A DNA stretch of 64,000 nucleotides from Sandaracinaceae bacterium. GTDB lineage: Bacteria; Myxococcota_A; Polyangia; Polyangiales; Houyiibacteriaceae. Location of the stretch: positions 124,001 to 188,000 of the forward strand of contig JADJJE010000011.1 in assembly GCA_016706685.1 (NCBI GenBank). Direction: 5' to 3'. Both the position numbers and the translations under genes were made by a program. Positions 19,201-28,876 of the stretch are shown here, one piece after another; the first letter of the stretch is position 1; each line of letters starts with the position of its first letter. The notes beneath the pieces are model-generated. The model saw nothing but the letters and a program-made list of their open reading frames with translations, had not been told where the DNA came from and searched no databases.

Positions 19201-19449
19201 GGCCGCGGTGCTGTACTGCATGAAGCTGCGACGCGACACGGGCGCGGAGAGCGCCTTGCCGGTCTTCTTCAGCAGGCCGTCCACGGCGAGGAAGCCACCG
19301 GGGCGCTCGGCCTCGGCGTCACGCTTCATCTGGGCGCGGGCGGCGGTCTCGTCGGCCTGGAGGGCGTCGAGCTCCTCGAGGCTGCGCCAGACCTTCAGCT
19401 TCCCCTGGGCAGGGGCGTCTTGGAACTCGTATGACTTGCGGCGACTCAT
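16213..19449 (-). CDS. actB: Alternative complex III iron-sulfur subunit ActB (fused B1-B2)
   Basis: The start MSRRKS at 19449 is chosen because its ATG overlaps the actA stop (ATGA); MPPMSRR at 19458 is the longer option. The 1078 residues begin with a Tat-type signal (SRRSFMQYSTAAAAAVAIEGC) whose Cys may be lipidated. Residues about 130-750 form a molybdopterin-oxidoreductase-like domain without the usual cofactor ligands. Residues about 805-1010 form a ferredoxin-like domain with four cysteine clusters (CTGCNACVVAC, CQHCEEAPCENVC, CIGTRYCANNC, CSYC with CQSAC), expected to hold three [4Fe-4S] and one [3Fe-4S] centre. It relays electrons between ActC and the ActA/ActE haems. Confidence 0.94.
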   Translation of the reverse strand: MSRRKSYEFQDAPAQGKLKVWRSLEELDALQADETAARAQMKRDAEAERPGGFLAVDGLLKKTGKALSAPVSRRSFMQYSTAAAAAVAIEGCARRPEANILPYAQSPESLVPGVPSHFATVTQRNGDALGIVVTSHDGRPTKVEGNPLHPSSRGASDVRAQVAVWDLYDPDRAHQPTLRGDDGRTAKTYAEFDEAFGTLIGGLGTGAGLRVLAQATNSPSMVRIRAALAARFPAAKLYTYDSVNDDNSREGTRQLLGQPMHVHYELSRARTVLSLDCDFLGLETGSVRNGRGFGPGRAITAPDSAMSRLYVVEATHSITGGSADHRLALPATRVDAYARALGAALEVPGVQAAATDGIPAEWIRAVAADLREAGRGAAVLVGRNQPAHVHALGLAINAHLGAIGSTVLTNAVLDAEQPRSLESIRALVSEIEGANTLLILGGNPVYDAPADVDFAALLGRDGLTSVHLAHGIDETGSLCTWQVPLAHELETWGDQRAADGTVSIQQPLIAPLWGARSALELLARVAGERNWRGHAVVRSTFRSATNPVSFERDWRAALHAGVVRGSTLTAETPAIDASLLTAALSRTAATVEGIEVQFVPDAALWDGRHANNVWAQELADPMTKIVWDNVALVSREFANELNVRPQDLIRISKGDRSVELPVWILPGHANQSVTLTLGYGRTQAGRYAAVADHRPADKMGGGFRVEALRDSESFYFGSGFTVEKATGHYNVVQTQTHDNMEGRPIAIDATLDQYKEEPQFASFRTVEFVSTDPLWRQVNYDDQRVQPTDSTLPAVLHKWGMVIDLSSCTGCNACVVACQSENNIPAVGKYEVERGREMAWMRIDRYFVGEDSNNPQIALQPVGCQHCEEAPCENVCPVNATAHSPEGLNDMAYNRCIGTRYCANNCPYKVRRFNYLDWHVRLDELIDEQTGVSAIPGLGFRAGQDVANFPEERKLAFNPNVTVRMRGVMEKCSYCVQRIQGARIAARREQRVMRDGDIVTACQSACPTAAITFGDLNDPESRVAQLAVRDRRYKLLAELGTQPRTTFLGKIRNPNPAFPATGGRDGEHAAGEGQEAHG

Positions 19450-20072
19450 CGGTGGCACCCTGAGCAGTGGGTCGGGGGATTGACCTCATCCACGTGGGCC
19501 ACCCAGTTCTCGTCTGGCGCCCAATCCATGTTGGTGATCTCTGTGCGGGGCCGGAGGCCGGGCCCGGGATCGCGGTGGCAGTCCAGACACCAGCCCATGC
19601 TGATGGGCTGGTCGACCTGCACGACCTCCATCTGGTCGACGCGCCCATGACACGTCACGCAGCCCACGCCGGCCGCGAGGTGCACGCTGTGGTCGAAGAA
19701 GACCGTGTCCGGCACCTGGTGGACGCGCACCCACTCGACCGGCGCACCGGTCTCGAAGCTCTCACGGACGGGCGCGAGGCGCTCCGAGTCCGGGAGAACC
19801 TGGGTGTGGCAGCCCATGCACGTCTGCGTCGGCGGCACCATCGCTTCGTGCGAGCGCTCGACGTTGGCGTGGCAGTAGCGGCAGTCCATCTCCAGTTCGC
19901 CTGCATGCAGGCGGTGGCTGTACGGAACGGGCTGCTCGGGCGCGTAGCCAACCTGGAGGTTGTCGGGCGCCGCATAGTACCAAATCGCGCCCGTGAGCAC
20001 GCCACCGCCTACGGTGGCTGCACCCGCGATCACGAGTGGCAAGAGATTCAGGTGTCGAGGAAAGATCTGCAT
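19446..20072 (-). CDS. actA: Alternative complex III pentahaem cytochrome ActA
   Basis: The 208 residues contain an N-terminal membrane anchor (LLPLVIAGAATVGGGVLTG) and five CxxCH haem sites: CRYCH, CMGCH, CVTCH, CLDCH and CSGCH. Extra His residues (YSHRLHAGE, HEAM, FFDHSVH) are available as distal ligands. This is the first act gene and matches the pentahaem ActA of Rhodothermus-type ACIII. It sits 43 bp after the hypothetical gene at 20116-20664, which may share its promoter. Confidence 0.93.
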   Translation of the reverse strand: MQIFPRHLNLLPLVIAGAATVGGGVLTGAIWYYAAPDNLQVGYAPEQPVPYSHRLHAGELEMDCRYCHANVERSHEAMVPPTQTCMGCHTQVLPDSERLAPVRESFETGAPVEWVRVHQVPDTVFFDHSVHLAAGVGCVTCHGRVDQMEVVQVDQPISMGWCLDCHRDPGPGLRPRTEITNMDWAPDENWVAHVDEVNPPTHCSGCHR

Positions 20073-20115
20073 GATGCCGTTCGTTGGTTGGCCTCCGCGT
20101 CAGCGGCGGCTCGCC

Positions 20116-20664
20116 CTAGTGAGAAGAAGGCGGCTCCTCGGACGAGGTGACTGGCTGGCGGGCAGAGAGCCCTGTCAGCTGGTGCACCTCCTCGGCGTGG
20201 GTCGGGCAATCTCGTGACAGGAGGGTAATCCGGACGCGAGCGGTGGAATCGGAGCTGTGGACTTCGACGTGACGGTGAAGGACCGCCGCGGCATCGGCCA
20301 CGAAAGGTTGTGTGCGGGCCAGGTCGGCCTGAGAGGGGTCCTCGGTGTCCGCGCGAACGGCCACGAGCAGGCCTTGATGAAACTCGAAGCGCACGAAGGA
20401 GAAGTAGGAAGAGCCCTCTTCGCCCGCGGGCGGCGCCCACTCTACTGCAAGTTCCCCGTCCGCGTCGCCATCGGAATGCACTCGGAACTCTCCCGGCAAC
20501 GAGAAACCACGGCGCAGCTCGGACGCGGTCATACCGAGCCGGGCACCATGGAACTCGCTGAGGTTTTCGGAGCGTTGCGAGGTCAGGCGAATCCAGGCCC
20601 AACCTGCCGGCACTGCCAGGGCCAGTGCCGCCGCGCCGAACCACCTCTTTTGGGAGGGGGTCAT
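20116..20664 (-). CDS. Membrane-anchored hypothetical protein upstream of actA
   Basis: The 182 residues start with one hydrophobic segment (FGAAALALAVPAGWAWI) and continue as a soluble, probably periplasmic domain: FHGARLGMTASELRRGFSLPGEFRV, then YFSFVRFEFHQGLLVAVRADTE. The pattern LGMTASELRRGF recalls small periplasmic repeat domains that begin LGMS.EEV. The C terminus is Ser/Glu-rich. No family is claimed. Its 43-bp gap to actA and shared strand suggest it is the first gene of the respiratory operon. Confidence 0.65.
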   Translation of the reverse strand: MTPSQKRWFGAAALALAVPAGWAWIRLTSQRSENLSEFHGARLGMTASELRRGFSLPGEFRVHSDGDADGELAVEWAPPAGEEGSSYFSFVRFEFHQGLLVAVRADTEDPSQADLARTQPFVADAAAVLHRHVEVHSSDSTARVRITLLSRDCPTHAEEVHQLTGLSARQPVTSSEEPPSSH

Positions 20665-21078
20665 TCGTGCGCTTACCTTCTCTTGGTCTGTGCGGTCAGA
20701 GCGGCACCCGAAGGGAGTCCGCGTGTACCGGGGAGGGGCATGACCACGGGGGGTCGTCGTGTCGAGCTAGGGTCCATTTCTACGCGTGACAACGGGGGGT
20801 TGCGCGCGCAGGGGCCAGTCGGCGGGCCGTATATCGCTGCTCCGTCCCAGTCAGTCAAGTCGGACTGACATCCCGCCAGCGAAGGGAGGCCGACCATTGC
20901 TCGGAATAGCCTTGGATCTCTGGTGTTTCGTGCCCACTCGTTGCGCTCGATCACCATGTTTTTTCCTGCCTGACGATCGCCGGCTGTGTCGTGTGTCGTG
21001 TGGCAAGTTGTCGCAGCCTCCCGGTGCGAACTTTCGAGCCAGAACGGACGCCCTCTCAGGTATAGTGGCGGCACCGTG
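20665..21078. other. 414-base divergent intergenic region, no gene seen
   Basis: This gap separates the respiratory operon from the kinase gene and should hold both promoters. A hairpin is visible with arms GTCAGTC (20850-20856) and GACTGAC (20863-20869), enclosed by GGCGGG (20821-20826) and CCCGCC (20872-20877). A TATAGT box at 21061-21066 lies just before the kinase start. No coding frame with plausible composition was found. Confidence 0.5.
21061..21066 (+). promoter_or_regulatory. Possible -10 box of a leaderless kinase transcript
   Basis: TATAGT ends 9 bases before GTG 21076 (in frame with ATG 21079), and no Shine-Dalgarno sequence lies between. No -35 match is seen at the usual distance. 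Confidence 0.35.
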
Positions 21079-23187
21079 ATGCCACCCGCCGACTCTCCCG
21101 AAGATGCGCGCTTCGGCCCGTATCGCCTCGTCGACCGCGTGGCGGTCGGGGGAATGGCGGAGGTGTTCCGGGCCATCGAGCCTCGCCCAGCCGGCGAAGA
21201 CCGGGTCATCTGCGTGAAGCGCATGCTGCCGCACCTGGCCAGTGAGCCCGGTGCGCTGGCCATGTTCGAAGAGGAAGCGCGCCTCGGCGCCCACATCCGC
21301 CACCCCAACGTGGTGCAGATGCTGGGCTTCGGTGAGGCGGGCGGGCAACCCTACCTCGCGCTCGAGTACGTGCGCGGCTGCGACCTGTGGCGCCTGCTGC
21401 GCTGGGTGCAGCACCAGGGCCTCGGCCTGCCGCTCGAGACCTGCGTCTATGTGGTGCGCCAGATCTTGAAGGGCCTCGCCGCCGTCCACGAGGCGCGAGA
21501 CGACGATGGCTTGCCGCTCGGGGTGGTGCATCGCGACGTGAGCCCCTCCAACGTGCTTCTCTCCGTGCACGGGGACGTGAAGCTGGGCGATCTCGGTATC
21601 GCGCAGAGCCACCTGCACGCGCACATACCCGCGCGCCACAGCGGCCGACGCATGGGCAAGCTGGGCTACCTCGCGCCCGAGCAGGTCACGGGCGCCGCGC
21701 TGGACGTGCGCACCGATCTGTTCGCCGTGGGCGTGATCGCGGCCGAGCTGCTCATGGGAGGCAAGCCCCTCTTCCGCGGGGGCAGCGAGCTCGCCATCCT
21801 GCTGGCCATCCGCGACGGAAACATCGACCAATTCGCGTCCACGGCCAAGAGCCTGCCGGAGCCCCTGCGCGCCTTCGTGGTGCACCTGCTGGCCGCTGCG
21901 CCCGATGCACGGCCGCACTCTGCCATGGAGGCACTCGCCGTGCTGGACGCGGTCATCGCCGGCGCGCACGTCGCCGAGACCGACGCCCCGGCCCGGAAGC
22001 AGTTCGGCGATCTGGTGGCGCATGCGACCGGAGAGTTCCTGAAGGTGACCGGCGAGTACCCGTTGCCCCTGCCGGACCACGAGAAGACTCCTCACTTCGA
22101 TGTTGCCGCAGGCGAGGTCCCGCGCGGTGAAGGGCGCTTCTTCCCCACGCGCGATCCGCTGGCCGATGACCAACGCGAGACGCTCATCCCGGGCAGCAAC
22201 GCGTGGCCGGCCGGCGCGGCCACCCCGCTAGACGTCCCGCGCGACTACGCGATCTGTGTGGCCGACACGTGGCGCTTCAGCCTGACCTACGCCGAAGTGG
22301 TGGAGTCCATCGCGCTCGGGCAACTGCAGGCCAGCGATCAGCTGCGCCTGCCCACGGGCGAGACGGTGTTGTTGCGCGAAGTCCCCGAGTTCCTGCGGCA
22401 CGCGCGCCCGGGCTCGCTCGGGACGGTCACGCGCGATCAGCTCCCAGGCCTGCATCCCGCCACCAGCATCGCCGCCGAAGAAGGCGGGATCGTGGCCGCG
22501 CTGGGGCGCTCCATCCTCAACGGCGAGACTGGCTTGTGGCTGGCCGAGCAGGGGGCGGTCCGCAAAGAGATCTACGTCGTGGACGGGGCGCCGGTGCTGG
22601 TGGCCAGCAACATGGCGGGCGAGCTGCTGGGCGAGTACCTGGTGGCCCGCGGGGTGGTGTCTCGCGGCGAGCTCGACATGGCGCTGGCGGTGATGCCGCG
22701 CTTCGAGGGCAAGCTGGGCGACACGCTGGTGGCGCTCGGGCTGGTGGAGCCCGTGCACCTCTTCCAGCACATCGCGGCTCAGGTGGAAGAAAAGCTGCTC
22801 GAGACAGCGCTCTGGTCGAGCGGGGTGTTCAGCTTCTACCCCGGCGCCACGGCGCCGGGGGAGCGCTTCCCGCTGGCGTCGTCTCCCTGGGAGGTGCTGC
22901 TCGAGTCCACGCGCCGGCGCCTGCTGCACGGGCTGGACTCGGCCGACCTCGGCGATCCTGCGGGCGCCCGGCGCTGGGTGCTGGCGCGCACCCTGCCCCG
23001 CGCCCTCGCCACCGGCGCCGTGCCTGGACCCGTGAACATGGCCCTGACGCTGCTGCGGCAGCCGCGTCGCGCCGAAGACCTGATCGCGGCGATCGACGAC
23101 CCCGACGGCCGTGACGTCGCGCGCGGCATGCGGGTTCTCACCCTGCTCGCGCACCTGGGCGTGTGCGTGCCGGACGAAGACGCCTGA
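21079..23187 (+). CDS. Serine/threonine protein kinase with C-terminal DUF4388-like region
   Basis: The 702-residue protein starts at ATG 21079 (GTG 21076 is adjacent). The Hanks kinase domain spans about 12-290: Gly loop VAVGGMAEVFRA (21-32), ATP Lys47 in VICVKRM, catalytic HRDVSPSN (151-158), metal-binding Asp171 in GDLGIA (DLG instead of DFG, common in myxobacterial kinases), and the activation segment ending GYLAPEQ. No transmembrane helix is seen, so it is cytosolic. The C-terminal half holds a segment with ILNGETGLWLAEQGAVRKEIYVVDGAPVLV and LVARGVVSRGELDMALAVMPRFEGKLGDTLVALGLV, patterns of DUF4388/PATAN and T2SSE-N-like modules in myxobacterial signalling proteins. Substrate unknown. 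Confidence 0.9.
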   Translation: MPPADSPEDARFGPYRLVDRVAVGGMAEVFRAIEPRPAGEDRVICVKRMLPHLASEPGALAMFEEEARLGAHIRHPNVVQMLGFGEAGGQPYLALEYVRGCDLWRLLRWVQHQGLGLPLETCVYVVRQILKGLAAVHEARDDDGLPLGVVHRDVSPSNVLLSVHGDVKLGDLGIAQSHLHAHIPARHSGRRMGKLGYLAPEQVTGAALDVRTDLFAVGVIAAELLMGGKPLFRGGSELAILLAIRDGNIDQFASTAKSLPEPLRAFVVHLLAAAPDARPHSAMEALAVLDAVIAGAHVAETDAPARKQFGDLVAHATGEFLKVTGEYPLPLPDHEKTPHFDVAAGEVPRGEGRFFPTRDPLADDQRETLIPGSNAWPAGAATPLDVPRDYAICVADTWRFSLTYAEVVESIALGQLQASDQLRLPTGETVLLREVPEFLRHARPGSLGTVTRDQLPGLHPATSIAAEEGGIVAALGRSILNGETGLWLAEQGAVRKEIYVVDGAPVLVASNMAGELLGEYLVARGVVSRGELDMALAVMPRFEGKLGDTLVALGLVEPVHLFQHIAAQVEEKLLETALWSSGVFSFYPGATAPGERFPLASSPWEVLLESTRRRLLHGLDSADLGDPAGARRWVLARTLPRALATGAVPGPVNMALTLLRQPRRAEDLIAAIDDPDGRDVARGMRVLTLLAHLGVCVPDEDA

Positions 23188-23322
23188 ATCGGCCGTTTTC
23201 GCGCGTTGCGAGGGCCACGGAGAGCGCACGAATCCACGCGCGTCACGCTTGACCCAAGGGGGTCAGACTGCTAGCAGTCCGGCCTCTGAACCCAGCCTTA
23301 CGCGTGCTCAGAAGGAGTGACC

Positions 23323-24915
23323 ATGGCGAACGTGAAAGTCCTCGTATCCGACAAACTCAGCGACGCGGGGCTCAAGGTGCTGCGCGGCATTCCCGGCCTC
23401 GAGGTCGAGTACAAGACGGGCATGAACGAAGAGCAGCTGTGCGCCGTCATCGGTGACTACCACGGCCTCATCATCCGCTCGGCCACCACCGTGACGCCGA
23501 AGGTCATCGCGGCCGCGGACAACCTCCGCGTGGTGGGTCGCGCCGGCATCGGCGTGGACAACGTGGACATCCCGGCTGCCAGCAAGCGCGGCATCGTGGT
23601 CATGAACACGCCCACCGGCAACGCGGTCACCACCGCCGAGCACGCCATCTCGCTGATGACGGCGCTGGCGCGCAAGATCCCCCAGGCCGTGGCCTCCATG
23701 AAGGCCGGCGCGTGGGAGAAGACCAAGTTCGAGGGTCGCGAGATGACCCACAAGACGCTCGGCGTCATCGGCCTCGGCAACATCGGCCGCATCGTGGTCA
23801 CGCGCGCCCAGGGCCTGCAGATGAAGGTCATCGGCATGGACCCGGTCATGACCAAGGAGAAGGCCGCCAGCCTCGGCGTGGAGCTCGTGGGCTTCGACGA
23901 GCTGCTGGAGCGCTCGGACTTCATCACGCTGCACGTGCCGCTCACGCCGGACACGAAAGACCTCTTCAACGCGGCGGCCTTCGCCAAGATGAAGAAGGGC
24001 TCCATGCTCATCAACGCGGCGCGCGGTGGCATCGTGGACGAGCTGGCTCTGAAGGATGCGCTCGAGAGCGGGCAGCTCGGCGGCGCGGCCCTCGACGTGT
24101 TCGTGAAGGAGCCCATCGCCAAGGACCACCCCCTCCTCGGCGTGGAGAACGCCCTGCTCACGCCGCACCTCGGCGCGTCCACCAGCGAGGCGCAGGAGCG
24201 CGTGGCCGTGGAGATCGCGCAGCAGGTGGCCGAGTACCTCAAGGACAACGTCGTGAAGAACGCCGTGAACGTCCCTGCCCTGCCGGCCGAGACCGCGGAA
24301 CAACTGGCCCCGTTCGTGAACCTGGCCAAGCAGCTGGGCGCGCTCCTCGGGCAGCTCGAGCCGGTGGACGTGCGCGAGTTCCGCGTCACCTGCACGGGTG
24401 TGGCCGGTGAGCTGGGCGTCACGCCCATCGCGCGCGGCGCCCTCGCCGGGTTCCTGCAGCAGCACCTGGAGGAGCCGGTCAACCCCATCTCCGCCCCGTT
24501 CGAAGCGCAGGAGCGCGGCATCAAGCTGGTGGAAATCCGCGACTCGGACACGCGCGGCTACACCACCACGGTGCGCGTCACGGTCACGGGCGAGCACGGC
24601 ATCCACACGGCCACGGGCACCATCGGTCAGCGCGGCGAGCCGCGTCTCGTGGGCCTCGAGGGCTACGAGATCGACGCCGTCATGGGCGGCACCACGCTGG
24701 TCATGAAGAACCAGGATCGCCCGGGCGTCATCGGCGCCATCGGCACCATCATGGGCGCGCGGGGCATCAACGTCTCGCGCATGCAGGTCGGCCTCGACGA
24801 AGCCAAGGGCCAAGCGCTCGCGCTCTGGAACGTGGACGGCGACGTGCCGGCCGACGCGCTCGAGGCCGTGCGCGCCATCCCCAACGTCGAGTCCGTGCTC
24901 GTCGTCCGGCTCTGA
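23323..24915 (+). CDS. serA: D-3-phosphoglycerate dehydrogenase
   Basis: The enzyme oxidises 3-phosphoglycerate to 3-phosphohydroxypyruvate with NAD+, the first step of serine synthesis. ATG 23323 is preceded by GAAGGAG at good spacing, which favours it over GTG 23317; the product is 530 residues. The NAD site is GVIGLGNIGRIV, and the catalytic Arg, Glu and His are in NAARGGIVDE, DVFVKEP and LLTPHLGAS. After the catalytic core comes the ASB intervening domain (about 320-450) and a C-terminal ACT domain (KNQDRPGVIGAIGTIMG), so it is the long form usually inhibited by serine. hisZ follows after 21 bp. Confidence 0.96.
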   Translation: MANVKVLVSDKLSDAGLKVLRGIPGLEVEYKTGMNEEQLCAVIGDYHGLIIRSATTVTPKVIAAADNLRVVGRAGIGVDNVDIPAASKRGIVVMNTPTGNAVTTAEHAISLMTALARKIPQAVASMKAGAWEKTKFEGREMTHKTLGVIGLGNIGRIVVTRAQGLQMKVIGMDPVMTKEKAASLGVELVGFDELLERSDFITLHVPLTPDTKDLFNAAAFAKMKKGSMLINAARGGIVDELALKDALESGQLGGAALDVFVKEPIAKDHPLLGVENALLTPHLGASTSEAQERVAVEIAQQVAEYLKDNVVKNAVNVPALPAETAEQLAPFVNLAKQLGALLGQLEPVDVREFRVTCTGVAGELGVTPIARGALAGFLQQHLEEPVNPISAPFEAQERGIKLVEIRDSDTRGYTTTVRVTVTGEHGIHTATGTIGQRGEPRLVGLEGYEIDAVMGGTTLVMKNQDRPGVIGAIGTIMGARGINVSRMQVGLDEAKGQALALWNVDGDVPADALEAVRAIPNVESVLVVRL

Positions 24916-24936
24916 GCGTCTAGAGAGATCATCAGC

Positions 24937-26244
<1,308 letters not shown>

Positions 26245-26308
26245 TCCATTTGCTGACCTCGTTCGCCCACGTGGCGAGCGGCGCGGCGCTGTAGGAGCTA
26301 CGAGTCAG

Positions 26309-27589
26309 ATGCCTGCTTTGGTTATTGTAGGGGCCCAGTGGGGCGACGAGGGTAAGGGTAAGGTCGTCGACATCTACACCCCGTACGCCGATCTCGTGGT
26401 GCGCTACGCCGGTGGTGCCAACGCCGGTCACACCCTCGTGGTGAAGGGCGAGAAGCTCATCCTGCACCTCATCCCCAGCGGGATCCTGCACGACGGCCAG
26501 TGCGTCATCGCCCAGGGCACCGTGCTGGATCCCGAGGTGCTGCTGCGCGAGATCGACCAGCTCGAGGCGCGCGGCGTGGACTGCCAGTCGCGGCTCAAGG
26601 TGTCGGACCGCGCCCACGTGGTGCTGCCGCAACACAAGCTCATCGATGGCCTGCGCGAGACCGCCAAGGGCGACGACGCCATCGGCACCACCAAGCGGGG
26701 CATCGGGCCCACCTACGAAGACAAGGTCGGCCGGCGCGGCGTGCGCATGGGCGACCTGCGCAGCCGCGCGCGCCTCGAGCCCAAGCTCGTGGCCAACCTG
26801 GCGGCGTGGCGCCCGGTCATCGAAGCACACGGTGGCGAGGTGCCGGCCATCGAGCCCATCCTCGAGGCCTACCTGGCCATGGGGGCGCGCCTCGGCGACG
26901 CCATCTGCGACACCGCCCAGATCGTGGGCGACGCCGTCGACAAGGACCAGCGCATCCTGCTCGAGGGCGCGCAGGGCACCATGCTGGACATCGACCACGG
27001 CACGTACCCGTTCGTGACCAGCAGCAACGCCATCGCAGGCGGCGCCTGCGCGGGTGCGGGCATGGGGCCCACGGCCATCTCGCATGTGGTCGGCATCGCC
27101 AAGGCCTACGCCACGCGTGTGGGCGGCGGGCCCTTCCCCACCGAGCTGAACGACGCCACCGGGCAGCGGCTGCGCGACGTGGGCGTGGAGTACGGCAGCA
27201 CCACGGGCCGGCCGCGGCGCTGCGGCTGGATGGACGCCGTGGCCCTGCGCCTGGCGGTGCGCGTCAACGGCATGACCGAGATCGCGCTCACCAAGCTGGA
27301 CGTGCTGCGCGGCCTCGACACCCTGCAGATCTGCGTGGCCTACGACCTGGACGGCGAGCGCCTGAGCGTGCCGCCGTACGACGACCTCGAGCGCTGCACG
27401 CCCATCTACGAGAGCATGCCCGGCTTCAGCGAGGACATCTCGGGCTGCCGCGTGCGCGCCGACCTGCCGGAGACCGCGCGGAAGTACATCGAGCGCATCG
27501 AAGAGCTCGTGGGCTGCAAGGTGGGCATCATCAGCGTGGGGCCCGACCGCGAGGCCACCGCCGACGTGTCGAACCCCTTCGGCCGCTGA
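26309..27589 (+). CDS. purA: Adenylosuccinate synthetase
   Basis: The enzyme joins IMP and aspartate with GTP to give adenylosuccinate in AMP synthesis. ATG 26309 has TAGGAG 15 bases upstream and gives 426 residues, normal for the family; a longer in-frame extension runs through hisZ in another frame and is rejected. Signature motifs are all present: GAQWGDEGKGKVVD (P-loop and catalytic Asp), YAGGANAGHT (catalytic His), GTTKRGIGPTYEDK, EGAQGTMLDIDHGTYPFVTSS and TTGRPRRCGWMD. It is the last gene of the serA-hisZ-purA run. Confidence 0.97.
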   Translation: MPALVIVGAQWGDEGKGKVVDIYTPYADLVVRYAGGANAGHTLVVKGEKLILHLIPSGILHDGQCVIAQGTVLDPEVLLREIDQLEARGVDCQSRLKVSDRAHVVLPQHKLIDGLRETAKGDDAIGTTKRGIGPTYEDKVGRRGVRMGDLRSRARLEPKLVANLAAWRPVIEAHGGEVPAIEPILEAYLAMGARLGDAICDTAQIVGDAVDKDQRILLEGAQGTMLDIDHGTYPFVTSSNAIAGGACAGAGMGPTAISHVVGIAKAYATRVGGGPFPTELNDATGQRLRDVGVEYGSTTGRPRRCGWMDAVALRLAVRVNGMTEIALTKLDVLRGLDTLQICVAYDLDGERLSVPPYDDLERCTPIYESMPGFSEDISGCRVRADLPETARKYIERIEELVGCKVGIISVGPDREATADVSNPFGR

Positions 27590-27649
27590 ACCCCAGCGCT
27601 CCCCGAGCCTCGGCCACTCCTTGGATGACGGCGAGGCATCGGGTGCCTA

Positions 27650-27678
27650 TTGACTTCGCATAGAACACGTTCTATACA
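27650..27678 (+). promoter_or_regulatory. Sigma-70-type promoter with a palindromic operator in the spacer
   Basis: TTGACT (27650-27655) and TATACA (27673-27678) are separated by exactly 17 bases. The palindrome TAGAACACGTTCTA (27661-27674) fills the spacer and touches the -10 box. It matches TnnAACnnGTTnnA, the consensus of the actinobacterial TetR-family regulator KstR. A repressor bound here would block RNA polymerase directly. It drives the gene starting at 27718. Confidence 0.75.
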
Positions 27679-27717
27679 CTCTGTATACATGAGCGCACCA
27701 GCGCGCTGGAGGCACGA

Positions 27718-28851
27718 GTGAAGAACGAACTCTGTGAGAAGCTAGGCATCGAATTCCCCATCTTTGCGTTCAGTCACTGCCGTGACGTCGTCGCTGCGGT
27801 GAGCCGCGCGGGCGGCCTCGGCGTGCTCGGCGCGGTCGCGTTCAGCCCCGAGCAGCTCGAGCTCGAGCTGGCCTGGCTCGACCAGCACGTGGACGGCAAG
27901 CCCTACGGCCTCGACACGGTGATGCCGTACAAGTACGAGGGCCGCGAGCAGGGCGACCTCAGCCAGGCGCAGCTCGAGGCGATGATCCCGAAGGCGCATC
28001 AGGAGTGGCTCATCAAGCTGCTGCAGAAGCATGGCGTGCCCGAGATCCCGGCCAACGTGGAGAACACCCACGAGACGCTGCTGGGCTGGTCGCTCAGCGC
28101 CGGCACCGCGCACGTGGACATCGGCATGAAGCACCCCATCCGGCTCATCGCCAACGCGCTCGGGCCCCCGCCCGAAGAGGTGGTGACGCGTGCCCACAAG
28201 GAAGGCGTGCTCGTCGCCGCGTTGTGCGGCAGCGTGCGCCAGGCGCTCAAGCAGAAGGAAGCCGGCGTCGACATCATCATCGCGTCGGGCTACGAGGCCG
28301 GCGGCCACACCGGTGAGATCGGCTCCATGTCGCTCATCCCGCAGGTGGTGGACGCGGTCGGCGACACGCCCGTGCTGGGCGCAGGCGGCATGGGTGACGG
28401 CCGCCACCTGGCGGCGGCCATGGCGCTCGGCGCCTCTGGCATCTGGTGCGGCTCCGTGTGGCTCACCACCAACGAGTCCGACTGCGAGGACGCCCTCGTG
28501 GAGAAGATGCTCAAGGCCAGCGAGACCGACACGGTCCGGTCGCGCTGCATCAGCGGCAAGCCGGCCCGTCAGCTCATCACCACGTACACCAAGGCGTGGG
28601 AAGAGAAGGACTGCCCGGGCTACTTGCCCATGCCGCTCCAGGGTCTGCTCACGGCCGAGGCCGAGCGCCGCATCCGTCGCCACGCCAACACGGTGAACAC
28701 CCCCGAGGCCGCCGATCTGCTGGGCACGCCCGTGGGCCAGGTGGTGGGCATGATGAAGACCCGCAAGCCCGCCGGCAAAGTCGTGTACGACTTCGTGGAA
28801 GGCTACATCGACGCGGTGGCGCGCTTGAACGCCATGCTGCCCGAAGAGTGA
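27718..28851 (+). CDS. Nitronate monooxygenase / 2-nitropropane dioxygenase family flavin enzyme
   Basis: The 377-residue protein starts at GTG 27718 after CTGGAGG. It is an FMN TIM barrel: LGIEFPIFAFSHCRDVVAAVSRAGGLGVLG at the N terminus, the active-site and phosphate motifs GYEAGGHTGEIGSM and VLGAGGMGDGRHLAAAMALGA. The family includes nitronate monooxygenases, FabK-like enoyl reductases and IpdC of bacterial steroid catabolism, so the exact reaction is open. IpdC-like activity is worth considering because of the KstR-like operator in front. It probably heads a transcription unit with the hydrolase at 28877 (25-bp gap). Confidence 0.85.
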   Translation: MKNELCEKLGIEFPIFAFSHCRDVVAAVSRAGGLGVLGAVAFSPEQLELELAWLDQHVDGKPYGLDTVMPYKYEGREQGDLSQAQLEAMIPKAHQEWLIKLLQKHGVPEIPANVENTHETLLGWSLSAGTAHVDIGMKHPIRLIANALGPPPEEVVTRAHKEGVLVAALCGSVRQALKQKEAGVDIIIASGYEAGGHTGEIGSMSLIPQVVDAVGDTPVLGAGGMGDGRHLAAAMALGASGIWCGSVWLTTNESDCEDALVEKMLKASETDTVRSRCISGKPARQLITTYTKAWEEKDCPGYLPMPLQGLLTAEAERRIRRHANTVNTPEAADLLGTPVGQVVGMMKTRKPAGKVVYDFVEGYIDAVARLNAMLPEE

Positions 28852-28876
28852 GCCGCCACCCCGGAAGCCGAAGCGC

